Source of the DNA: Onchocerca volvulus
Lineage: Eukaryota > Nematoda > Chromadorea > Rhabditida > Onchocercidae
NCBI GenBank assembly: GCA_000499405.2
Contig: HG738138.1
Location: 21,119,753 to 21,183,752, forward strand
Length of the DNA: 64,000 nucleotides
Reading direction: 5' to 3'
Each line of letters begins with the position of its first letter. Within the stretch, counting starts at the first letter, position 1. Both the position numbers and the translations under genes were made by a program. The notes below the pieces were generated by a model that worked only from the letters and a program-made list of their open reading frames with translations, was not told the DNA's origin and did no database searches. This document shows positions 19,261 to 30,199 of the stretch, in pieces.

Positions 19261-22200
19261 CAAGAGTAGATGTTTGCTTATTTATTGTTCGAACATAAAA
19301 ATTCAGATTTATCAGTTTTTACGGATGATTGCTGATTATTTCGTTGATAATTGAAAAATAAAAATTTTAATTTTCTGTTTATCAGTATCTTTATGTAACT
19401 GATTCATGCAAAATCTAAAAATGACAAACAGTCAAAAATTTTTGGACTTTTGTAATATCAAGAAAATGCGGTAAACTAGCTTATAGATACAGTTTTTGTT
19501 CAAGATTTCAAGTCGTAAGGAACGAATGATGTTTTCTGACTTTTAAATTTCTTTTCAGTATTTCTCAATTTTCAAGCATACAAATGCAAAACTTTTCACT
19601 AATGTGATTATGAGGAGAAATCAATATAAACTATCTGCTGGTATGTTTGCCAAAGATGACAGTTGATATGAAGGTATAAAATCGTATGCCCTTCAAGTTC
19701 TGCAAGTTTTTAATGATTATTTACAGCAAGGACTTAATTAAAAGTTTTCGATTTTGTAATGATAGAATAGGTATTTTGTCAACTTCTCACTGTCACCCCT
19801 TGTTTTGTTCATTTTTGATCTCTTCGTCTGTAGCCTATGCAATGCTTTTGTAATCGCATTAAAAATATTACTGTAGATGATTAATGTTTGCTCGTCAAAC
19901 GTTTCTAATTGAACTATTCTTCCAAAAAATATTTTCATGTTTTTGTAGTTTTTTAAAGTTTTCCACAGTCCCAAAAAATTTCCGTTAGAAAAAAAAAAAA
20001 ACAGCGAACTCGATTGTAGGATAATTTCTTTAAGAATTTCTTCATCAATTTTTTTTTTTTTGTCCTCAATTACCTTGTTCAGTGTTACATCTCATCTGAG
20101 AATAATGAAGTTCAGACTTTCAGTACTCAACTATGGAAATTTATCGACATCTTTGATTTATCGTTTTTCACATAATAAGAGCAATGCTTGCTTGCAAGCT
20201 TTATTTTCACAGAACGTTTTGTACTTTTTACAGTCTAACATATTTCTTTCAAATTGAAGATTCGGGTAACTCGGATAGTTTTTAAGGTTACTGGTCACGT
20301 ATGTAAAACATTAAGTAATGGTGGCAATACTGCATGCAAGTTCGAAAAAACTATGAAAATTTTGGAAGATATTAAAATTTTTTCTGCAAAAACAGTGAGT
20401 AAGCGTGAGAGCAAAGCTTTTCATTGATGATTTTCCGCATCAACATGTATGGAGATTATGGAATGATTCGCCAAGAATTATTTGACATCTTTTTGAACAT
20501 TATCTATGCTTGAATATAGGCTTAAGAATTTAAGATCAGATCTGATAGAATAAATTCGTGTTTGTAAACTATTTATAAACAGATTTTTGTGCCGCTTCAT
20601 TGCATAAGTGAATATAATAATTGAGTTAATCGTCTTGCATTTCACGTATTTTCTGTTACAATAAGAGCAAAAAGTTTAAAAAAAATTGTAAAATAGATTA
20701 ATTTTGAGTGATTTGCATTATCAGTATGATAAAGCATTAGCGATATCAACTTTAAAATCAACATAGAAGCGTTTTAGGAAGAAAATACTTCTAACGATAT
20801 TTATTTATTATCTCTCAATTTTAATTTCGACTGCATTTTCAATTTTTTTAAAAATCTTCAGTCAATTTTTAGACTAAGAGTTTACTTATCTGTCATTTTA
20901 GTGAAAAATGCTTCATGTTCTTTGTTCTGACTAAAGAAATGAGAAAAAAATCGTACTCTGATATATTTGTTTTTAGCATCGTACTTCACTTCCAACCTCT
21001 ATAGTTGAACATCAGCAGATTTGTGAACTTTTGAAAACAAAATAATATAAAAGATGGAAATTAATTTTCAGTTCCATAATAAATCTTGTAACCCCTAAAA
21101 AACCAATCAATTTTCTCGTACTTCAACATTATCTCTTTCAGAGTATTGCAAACTTACAACCTACATTTCAAGGAATGAATCATCAGTGTTCTTTGCATAT
21201 CATTATTTAATCTATAGTTAATATTTTGCAAACAAATCATTCATAATTTAAGCGAATAAATTAAATAGCATAAGTGAAGCAATTTTCTGATCATTTTTTA
21301 TCTGGTTTAAAGAAAAGTGGAATAAGCTTGATTTTTGCCAATTTCTGATGCAGAATCTGTTTTACATTTATTTGAACTAACAATCACTATCATACATGTT
21401 GTTATTTCAGACTCAATTTTGTCTCATTATACATGAATTAATTCAATGTTATTTATGATGAAAGTTGATGCTCTTATGTTGACACGAATCCTCTTCACAC
21501 GAACTTTTGATTAGTTGGAGCAAAAATCAAACAAATGCTTATTTTCCCCAATATATCTGAATGATTTTAGATCAACTTATTATAAATTCATTTTCTGTAT
21601 CCAGTTGAAATGAAATTTTTTATTTGTTATTAAAAAGTGAGATTATGGTTTGTTGATTACCATTTTTTTTTTTTTTTTTGGCTGTTTTATTATCGGCCAC
21701 TACTTCCGGTAATAAATTCCGGATATAGCAGTGATTTCAATTGCACTAGAAAAAAAAAAAAAAAAAAAAAAAGATAAATTCACATTCTTTCTTGTCTTTC
21801 CTTAATTTAAAAAATGCAAAGAATTTTAAATGGCAGAAGAAAAGCTCACTTTTTGAATGTCAGATGAGTTAAGATTTATTTCAAATCGAGGAAAAAAAAA
21901 AACTTAACATTTTAATATCTACTTGATTCCACGTTTCCTTAGGACCACTGCCCATTTATTGCGGGAGATATATTAGCCAGACATTTCCCCCCAGGTAACA
22001 AAATATAAAGCATTGTATCAATTGGGAAAAAAAAGCTATATCCTAGCACATTTCCGATTTTTGTGTTTAATTATAAATGATGTGAATTGTGTTGTGGCAT
22101 TCACTGCTAATAATGCGACAACAATTATCACTGATACTGTATTTGAGAAATTCATAGTAATTACTAGCATCTTCAAAATCCAAGAATATTGCTCAAACTC

Positions 22201-23247
22201 CGATGAAATTTCAAACAGCAAATATTATTGATATTCATCTGATGAATTTTTTAGCATTGTTTGGCCATTCCAAATTTCAGTCCCTCTTAATTTCACTTTA
22301 ATTATATTTAGTTATAAAGCATATGATCGAACAGGTGCTCCATTAAGTTATTTAATACTTTTCTTCACATGGAAATTTTAAAAAGTCTAATTTCCTTTGC
22401 ATTTGACTCATTTATCAACCCTCAACCAAAGATTCACTTTCTATAATTTATAATGCATGTTTCAATTTCTGGAAAATACTTTTTTCGCAAGAGGTTTTTG
22501 TTCAAAAACGATAATAAGAATCTGAATTTTTGATGAAATCAAATCTGTCATTGCATGCTTTGTTTGCCAGTCTTCCTCATTCGAGAGCTCAATTCCTGAA
22601 TTGTTAATTTTTTGATTACGTTTGTCTATCGTCCTGTAAACATTTCTATTGAACTTGAACTCTTTACTTTTAAATTCTCATGCATCTTTGCAGTAACACC
22701 TTTCATGCGGCTTTTGGAGCACTGTAACTGAATTGTGAAGAAATGAATTGATGAATTTTTAATTTTTGATATTCGAGAAACTGCATTAAAGCTGATATTC
22801 GTTGTAATTCAAATTTCGCAAATTTCAGAATTTTTTCACCGAATTTCTGTCTTCATTGATTGCTTAATAATTATACGCGAAAATTCCTTACCCGTTATCA
22901 ATTGAAAAACTTCAGATTATAATATAATGGATATATTTGTTAATGTCTTCCATACTGTAACATCGTTACCTGATGGGATGCAGAAATTCAACCTCAATCA
23001 AAAAATACTTCATTGAGAACAAGAAGGTAATTTCCGCCATTTAATTTTATTAAATATAAATGTTTTGAGGATCATTGGATAATGATTTTAAATATTTCAT
23101 GAAGAAAAATATAAAAGAATTCTATCTATGATGCGGTATCATTCTGAAGTAAATTAGCAGGGATTTTAAAAGAAATGCCAAAAAATAAAAAAATAAAATA
23201 AAATTTCCAGGTGATTGCAAATTTCAAAAAAACAAATAATTGAAATA
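19261..23247. other. Intergenic region, no gene recognised
   Basis: About 4 kb of AT-rich DNA with long T and A runs, including a T-run and an A-run that flank about 75 bp at 21662-21772. An exon-like piece at 21943-21993 (+) has an acceptor (tttccttag) and donor (gtaaca) and reads DHCPFIAGDILARHFPP, but it cannot join the next gene without meeting a stop. A splice acceptor (tttccag) at 23204-23210 is probably the trans-splice or 5' UTR acceptor of the following gene. Confidence 0.45.
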
Positions 23248-25173
23248 ATGAGTGAAGGTGACTCGACTTCATCATATAAACCTTCTTCTACAATATCGCA
23301 GATTCAATCGGATTCAAATCCACATGTGAATGCAAATATACCATCTTGTGATAAAAATCTCCATCACTTCCCACTGATGTTAAGGGTTTCATCGCATCTG
23401 AAAGAACATAATCTTTTAGATCCGTTAGATGGCTCCATGTTAGGATTAACGAAACCTTCAGAATGTCAAGAATCCGATCTTCAAACTAATTATAGTAGTA
23501 ATCTTCCTCCGATGCATTTCGTCAACGATTCACAGTTTTTAATGGAACCTCTGCTGTCATCATCCAAGACATCTCATTCACAATCATCACAGGCAATAGA
23601 GAAACCTGCATCGATTTCAAATATGAGAATAGGAAAAGAAGTCATCTTCACTGGAACAGACACTACTATTATTGGAGATAAACATATCGAAAGATCACTT
23701 CCAAAAAAACCTCATATCTTGTTGGGAGAGCGAAGTCAATTTACTACTAACTGCAAAGCCTTTTCGATGCCGGGAATACAAACTTCAAGAAAGATCAGTG
23801 GTAGAAAAAACTACCCATCCTTATCTTCATTAGCAGCAGACAACATCGCAGAAACTGATGATGAAATTATTGCATTGAAAGTGAAAATTGATTTTCTTTA
23901 CGCAAAAATGAATGAAATGCTGCAAAAATGTGGAACTGGGAGGCAGATACATAGTATAATTCAAAATCTGCACGAAAATGAAGAAAGTAAGCTCAACAGC
24001 AGCAACAGTAGCATCAATAATGGAAATGGTCACGGCAGTGGACATTTGAAAATTGCTAATGGAACTGAAGAATCTGTTAGCTGCAAAGCAATAAGGGACC
24101 ACGGCAATGCTAAACTTAGTAGAATAGAAAACTCACAGATTAATCAGTTTGTTATAATTTGTAATCAAAATGAAGACGAGACACGGAAGCAGCCAATTGA
24201 TACAATGAATTCTGTAGAAGAGAAGAAACTGGAACAACCAAAACAGCTATGTGATACATGGGAAAGGAGTAATCAGTTCGAGAGAACAATGCTGAGAGCT
24301 TTCCAGAAACCTCGAAAATATTTTGGAATTTACCAAGAAAAAATTTCAAGTGACATGGAAGCGGCTAAAGATATCATTTTGACGGGCTTTCCTGGAGAAA
24401 TGTTAGAACAGCAAATAAAAAATAATAATCAAAGTGCAGTAAGCAATCAACTTGGAAAGCGCAATTCTTCGAGTTCTATAAAAGTAAATAAAAATTCTAA
24501 CGAAAATCGCAAATTGATATTTCCCGATAAAAAGTTGCAACAGCAAAAAGTAAATGCTAAACTGGATGAAAATCGACAAAAAATAGACCAATACAATTAT
24601 GCATCGTACAAAATGGAAACAGACGATACGATTATTGCAGTGAAACGAATTCAGGAATTCTGGGATGCTTTATATATTCCTCCTCATATCAGAAATACAA
24701 AAGATAGTCTGAATACCAACATCCATCGTGAAAAAGTGATTCAAAGCACGAGATTCTGTTTTCCTCAAGCTGATTATCTCACACAATCACCAACTTCGAA
24801 TATAGGATTTCAACAATTTAGACCCGATATCCAATCTTCAGTACGATTTGATCCGATGTTATGCTTTCCTAATGTTTCACTGCCTACAAGAAATTATAAT
24901 TGTCCATATTTTCCGAATCCATACAGTCCGTTCTCACAACCGGAACCAGTTCAGTTATTGACAATGAATCAGCCACCAAAACAGTTCGTGCCAACGATGA
25001 CCGGTTCAATGCAGGCCTTTCAACAACATCCAAAGCCGTTGATGTATGTTTACTTTCCAACAATCAATAGTACAATTAGCCTTACCCCAAATCGTCTAAT
25101 CAGTGATTCATTACCACATAATAGCCGCAAGACTAAGCATAAAATGGTATTCAGAAACAACGAAAACAGGTAG
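23248..25173 (+). CDS. Large low-complexity protein of unknown function with a DDX3-like YIPPHIRN motif
   Basis: A single long open frame encodes 641 residues from the ATG at 23248 (MSEGDSTSSYKP). The frame is open slightly further up, but a stop lies at 23212-23214 right after a splice acceptor (tttccag), so this ATG fits best. The protein is rich in Ser, Asn and Gln, with no known enzyme domain. A predicted helix lies at 202-227 (ETDDEIIALKVKIDFLYAKM). A similar stretch at 456-475 (METDDTIIAVKRIQEFWDAL) leads directly into YIPPHIRN (476-483), which resembles the YIPPHLRN motif near the N-terminus of DDX3 helicases. The C-terminal part is Pro, Phe and Gln rich. The last codons AAC AG|gtagtt could instead be a donor to an exon at 25684-25867 in matching phase (61 more residues, ending FLKLYNN). 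A role in RNA regulation is a guess from composition and this motif. Confidence 0.8.
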   Translation: MSEGDSTSSYKPSSTISQIQSDSNPHVNANIPSCDKNLHHFPLMLRVSSHLKEHNLLDPLDGSMLGLTKPSECQESDLQTNYSSNLPPMHFVNDSQFLMEPLLSSSKTSHSQSSQAIEKPASISNMRIGKEVIFTGTDTTIIGDKHIERSLPKKPHILLGERSQFTTNCKAFSMPGIQTSRKISGRKNYPSLSSLAADNIAETDDEIIALKVKIDFLYAKMNEMLQKCGTGRQIHSIIQNLHENEESKLNSSNSSINNGNGHGSGHLKIANGTEESVSCKAIRDHGNAKLSRIENSQINQFVIICNQNEDETRKQPIDTMNSVEEKKLEQPKQLCDTWERSNQFERTMLRAFQKPRKYFGIYQEKISSDMEAAKDIILTGFPGEMLEQQIKNNNQSAVSNQLGKRNSSSSIKVNKNSNENRKLIFPDKKLQQQKVNAKLDENRQKIDQYNYASYKMETDDTIIAVKRIQEFWDALYIPPHIRNTKDSLNTNIHREKVIQSTRFCFPQADYLTQSPTSNIGFQQFRPDIQSSVRFDPMLCFPNVSLPTRNYNCPYFPNPYSPFSQPEPVQLLTMNQPPKQFVPTMTGSMQAFQQHPKPLMYVYFPTINSTISLTPNRLISDSLPHNSRKTKHKMVFRNNENR

Positions 25174-25513
25174 TTTTTCGATTCCTTTAAATTCTTAAAA
25201 ATGAATCCAAAAAGTTTGACATAAATTTAAGAATTTTAAAATTTTTAAAAGTTCCTCTAGAAACTAAATAAAAACCGTTTAAAAACAAGCCATGTGAAAG
25301 AGTTTGTCATAAGATATGGTGACATATGCAATATAGAAATTTTTATCGCCATTAAAAGTGTTGAATGTTGAATTTATGTTGAATTAAAATTAAAATACAG
25401 CTTATACTTTCTTCATTTGGATTAATCAGTAAAAAAAAAAAAAAAAAAAACAATGGTATTAAGAAAAATTGCCATCTTTTTCGATGATGAAAGCGTTAAG
25501 GCTAGATGATTGA

Positions 25514-25585
25514 TTAATGTATCTTAGTTATCGGTAGAGCACTGCCGGACATGAAAATCGCAATTCCAATCCTCGAAAGAATCAA
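25514..25585 (+). pseudogene. Degenerate tRNA-like sequence
   Basis: The stretch ttagttatcggtagagc (25524-25540) resembles a tRNA D arm/A box. About 25 nt later, ttccaatcc (25564-25572) differs by one base from the T-loop/B-box core ttcgaatcc. Stems do not pair well, so this would be a decayed tRNA or a tRNA-derived SINE head rather than a working gene. It sits just after a long A-run. Confidence 0.35.
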
Positions 25586-25683
25586 TGTAAGTTTAAAAAT
25601 AATCTAAGAAAATAATAAGTCTCTTCCAACTTTCTTTTTCTTCAATTTACATATTTCCAAGGAATTGCAATCTTCTTATTTAG

Positions 25684-25867
25684 ACCAATGTCGTCATCAT
25701 GCAGAAAGCATCTAATGAAGAAATCACGGAATGCAAGTGTTCAAACAATTTTTCCAGTAAAAAGCATCGTAAATGTTCCAAATGCAATCAGTTTTGATCA
25801 TGCCACAAAAGAACAAAGCATCACGAGAGTAAATTTTACTCGTTTCCTTAAATTATATAACAACTAG
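25684..25867 (+). CDS. Possible second exon of the 23248 gene
   Basis: The acceptor ttatttag precedes an open frame that joins in phase to the alternative donor at 25169/25170. It adds 61 residues (after the junction PMSSSCRKHLMKKSRNASVQ and on to FLKLYNN) and stops at 25865. The donor gtagtt is weak, so this is an alternative model rather than the preferred one. A possible polyadenylation signal, aataaa, is at 26026. Confidence 0.35.
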
Positions 25868-27397
25868 AATATTACTACATCTTAATGAAGGTTGTTAGAT
25901 TTTGATGTCATGCAACAACATAGTCGGATATTACTTACTTATTTAATCTAGTCAAAAAGAAGAATGTAAATAATTTAAACATCATTCGCTTTGAAAAGGA
26001 CAAAACTTTCACGTGTACTACTCCAAATAAAATTCATTGTCTAAAATTTCTGTTTCTAAAGTAAAAAAATATTCAAATACATTCATCTTCTCATTTTAAG
26101 ATTGTATTTTCTTACAGCAAATTTATCTATAGAAGTAACTAATTCATATATAAAAAAATTAGGATATCGATAAAATATACGGTAAAATTTTTTAGTAAAA
26201 TTGCGCTAAAATCTTTCAGTAAAATTCGCAAAAATCTGCTTGTCGCATTAATCCTAATATATTAATTTCTTTGCAGATTAAGAATTCGCTCTATTCATCT
26301 CAACAAATTCTGGTAGATTTTATGGATTAATCATGAAAAACAAAGAATTATTTGTAATTGAAATCTGTGTCCATATTGCTCGAAACAAAGGGAAAAAAAA
26401 AACCTTTGTCCAATACGAAAAATTTATGATTAGCAAGAAATCTTTCTTACAGTTAACGGAATTTCCAGGAAATTTTAAAAGTTTTAATATATTTGAAATA
26501 TGACTATTTGACATGTCATAAATTGCACGAAATTTAAAAAATAACTTCGAAAAATCACTATTCAGGACACGGAAGAGCAAAGTATGCAACCGCCAAATTT
26601 GGAAAAATTTCCAAGAAACGCAGAATTACAAATCCCAAGCGCATGCAGTGTTTTTAAGCCACCCCAGCTTACAGCGATGAATAGTCATAATTGCTTATGA
26701 TTATTATAAGCATTCATCATATGTTTCATGAACTCTATCGCTTGGTTAATATATGCTTCACTATCGTTTTACTTGAGTTCTTCTGCTCACATATTACATT
26801 TCCCAAACATTTACTATAACTCAAAACTCCAAGTCAACTCTGTTGGAGCTTACCAGGTATATAGTAAATCCACAGCGCAAAATTTTTTTTCATTTAAGAG
26901 ACAATCGTCTAATTGTGGAAAGCTATTTCATAAGTTTCTGATATGTACAAACATATTTGCAACAATGATCTAATTTTAAATTTCAACAGCTGCGTGCAAA
27001 TGCTTTGAACCAATATAAAATCATTAATATTACCAAATTCGATGACGTTTACGAAAGGAACAAAAAGTTCTTCACACATGAAGGCCGAAAAAGAAAGTAA
27101 AACTCATCCACGTCTCACTAACAAATTACACTTGAAAGATCGGAAATTTCAAAGTAATCAATAAAAGAACTGAACAATAACTGGAAATGTTCGCATATTT
27201 ATGATCAATTAGGAGATATAAAACTCACTAAAATAAAAATGGAATAAATGCAGAATGTCGAAATGCACCTTTCATTTTTTGAAAAAATGAATGTTATAGC
27301 AACTGTTTATTTATTAACTAGTATTGAACACACAAAAAGAGGCAAACATAACAATTTATCAATATTAACACAAGAAATCAATCAATCATAACGCTCA
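25868..27397. other. Convergent intergenic region
   Basis: This stretch lies between the 3' ends of the 23248 gene (+) and glutaredoxin-3 (-). A polyadenylation signal for the latter (aataaa on the minus strand) is at 27306-27311, about 90 bp after its stop. Small frames at 26320-26589 (-) and 26728-26973 (+) are not recognised. Confidence 0.5.
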
Positions 27398-30199
27398 TCA
27401 GCTCTCTCTAGGTAGTTTCTTTACAAAATTCGGGTTTTTCAACTCTTCTGCCACCACATCCAAACCACCGATCAATTCACCATTCAAATATAGTTGTGGA
27501 TAGGTTGGCCAATTGCTATATTCTTTCAGTCCTTGTCTTATCTAAATATGACTAATGATATTAGAAGTTGTACGATAAACTTGCAAGTAGTATTTAATGT
27601 AATATAGAAAAAAATAATGACAAACAAAAAAGTGAAAGCTGTTAGGGAAAAATTATTATGCTTCAAAACGTCATACTATGTTACACCAGGCATATTAGTG
27701 CAGCAGAACAGGAATGACCAACAGAATGAGGATATATGAATTCCTAAAGTTATATCATCTGATTACGGAGTTTTCCCTTTTCAATTTGCAGTCATTAATT
27801 AAAGAATTGTTACTGCTGATTCGAAGTGCTTGCAGGGATTAGATTCAAATTTCAACTAGATTTAATCTTCAGTTAAGAAAGTCCTTTATGTTTAAGAAAA
27901 TACTGAAATTTTGATGCTATTAAAGAATAAAAATAAATAAAAAATAAAAAAAAAACAAAAAAATCATGAAAATAAAACAATTTTCCGATATTTCACCAGC
28001 AAAATGATAGGAAATAAGACAAAGAATTTCTTTACTTTTTTTTTTTTTTCAAGAAATATAAGAAAAAATTAAATAACCGAAAATATGGAAATGTACCTCG
28101 TCATCTTTAAGAATATCGAAAAATGAATAAGCAGCATTAACTTCAGCCAACAATTCGATAATCTTTTTGCTGAATTCTGCAAATCAGATTGGAAAAAATT
28201 TTTAACCATAACTGATTCTTATTTTTTTTAAATATATTAAAGAGTGTTTATAGACTAAGTCATTAGCCCTTATAAAAATAATAAAACTTACTGCATTTAG
28301 GTGCTTCAGGGGTTCCTTTCATGAAAAGCATTAAAGGAGCTCTATTGATCAATGCCTTTAATCTTCCATTCTTATTCTGAAAACAATCCTTCATTTCACA
28401 TAAAAATTTTTCTTCTTACATATACAAAAGTAGAAAAAAAGCTTCCTAAATAAATTTACAGAGATATGGTTTCATCAATGAATTTGTGGTACAGACTTAC
28501 CTTCAATTTCGGCAACTTATTGCAAAATTCAGGGTTATTCAACTCTTCCCTGAGAATATCTAGGCCACCAACAAATTCTCCATTCAAATAAAGCTGTGGA
28601 TATGTAGGCCAATGACTATATTCTTTCAATCCTTGTCTCACCTGCAATTTTAAAGCAAATAGTCTATGAATTCAATTGTCATAGGACGTTTTTCCAACGC
28701 ATAATAGAGAAAAAAATCAATAATTGAAACAAAACTAAACTTTATAAAAATTTTCTTTACGGTTTAATGAAAAATCTTGCCTCGTCATCTTCTAAAACAT
28801 CGAAACTTGAAAAATCTGCATCAACTCCACGTAAGAGATCAACAATTTGATTGCTAAATCCTGAAATCTCGAATTGAAACTTAAAATAATAAAAAAATCT
28901 TGTGGAAAAATTTGAAATTCCGAGAAAACAGTGAAGGAAATAATAATTAATACGAAACATTTTCCTAAGCTTCGCAAAAAAATAATTTTTTTATATGACA
29001 AACCGCATTTTGGATTATCTGGTGTTCCCTTCATAAAGAGCATGAGAGAAGATTGAAGTACCAATGATTTCAGCCTATCATTCACATTCTGAATTAAAAA
29101 GCGATTGCAAAATGTTTAAACTAAATTTGAATGTCAAAAAATTAGCTAAAGGGCTGCTAAAATGTAAAGAAGCTAAAGAGCTCATAAAACTATTTACTCT
29201 CTCTATTTGCTACTCCGCTTTCTGTTATAGATTACCTTTACAGAAGAGATAGAATTCTACAGAAATACTGAGAAATGTCGAATAAGCGACAACTTCTGAT
29301 AAAAAACAAATTTACAAAAATTTACATTTTTCTCATCACCAACCAGTTTTTTTGTCAGACTGGCGACGCCTTCAACAAAATTATGCTTCATGACTTTTAT
29401 TCTTAATTCACCCGGATCGAATCCTTGTAAACGATCAACCTCTTTCCCTCTCTAAAATTATTCCTTTTTAAAATGAAATGACTTGTAAAAATCGGGACGG
29501 CTATTTTATTATATACTTTGTCATAACGAATAAAAAAAAAAAATGGATAAAAAGCAGAAAACGATAAAAGTGCAACAAGCTTGGTATTTGAAATTGCATC
29601 GTCATAATTTGCTAAGAATAATGACATTAAAAAAATTTTTAAAGTTCTATATGCTGTTTTCTAATCTGCTATCAAGTAAATTAAATATAATAATGCATAA
29701 ATAAATGATGAATAGAATCAGATTTCTAAAAACTAGAAACCTTGAAAAATAGGACGGTCGGAGCTGCAATAATCTTGTTCGCAATCGAAACTTCGGGAAC
29801 CTCTTCTGCTTCAACTGCAGCAAAATCGAAGCACTTCAGCTCATCTTTCAGTTCTAATAATAAATTATTGAGCTGCTCGCATATTTCAGACCATTTTGCA
29901 GAGAAATGCACTAAGGAATATCTGAAATATATGTTTAATTACTTTTGAAGGATTTACATCTTTCAGAAACTGTTATACTAGGATAAATTTTAATCGTTAT
30001 TAGTGATTCAAAGAACTCAGCAAATAGTGCTTCTGAATTTAAAGTGACACAAAATTTCACAGATGCTTCAGCAATGTGCTACTTGGGTCATGCTGTCGAT
30101 GTAAATATACAACTAATATTGGAAAATAATTGAAGGGACAAACTCGGTCATTCTAACGAATTGGTTGAATTCGTCCTCGTTTTTCAGCACTTTTCCCAT
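27398..30199 (-). CDS. GLRX3: Glutaredoxin-3 (PICOT-type, Trx-Grx-Grx monothiol glutaredoxin)
   Basis: GLRX3 proteins bind [2Fe-2S] clusters between two monothiol Grx domains and glutathione, and act with BolA-type partners in cytosolic iron-sulfur traffic. Nine exons join in phase to 325 residues (human protein about 335): 30199-30144, 29921-29741, 29451-29326, 29088-29004, 28860-28781, 28641-28501, 28376-28292, 28176-28097 and 27541-27398. The Trx-like domain (about 1-121) has [11 protein letters not shown] (Cys33), the cis-proline segment AAPTVLFFK and [10 protein letters not shown]. The first Grx domain has [14 protein letters not shown] then GFS, so CGFS at 149-152, with [20 protein letters not shown]. 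The second repeats the pattern ([33 protein letters not shown]), but its active site is CKFS (251-254). Intron 5 begins with GC (GACGAG|gcaaga) and introns 1 and 4 with gtttgt. The start ATG gives a short lead-in of the expected length. Confidence 0.97.

Noticed and set aside
21943..21993. First exon of the 23248 gene
   Set aside because: The proposed splice to 23211 runs into stops in every phase that would reach the long frame, so it cannot encode its N-terminus.
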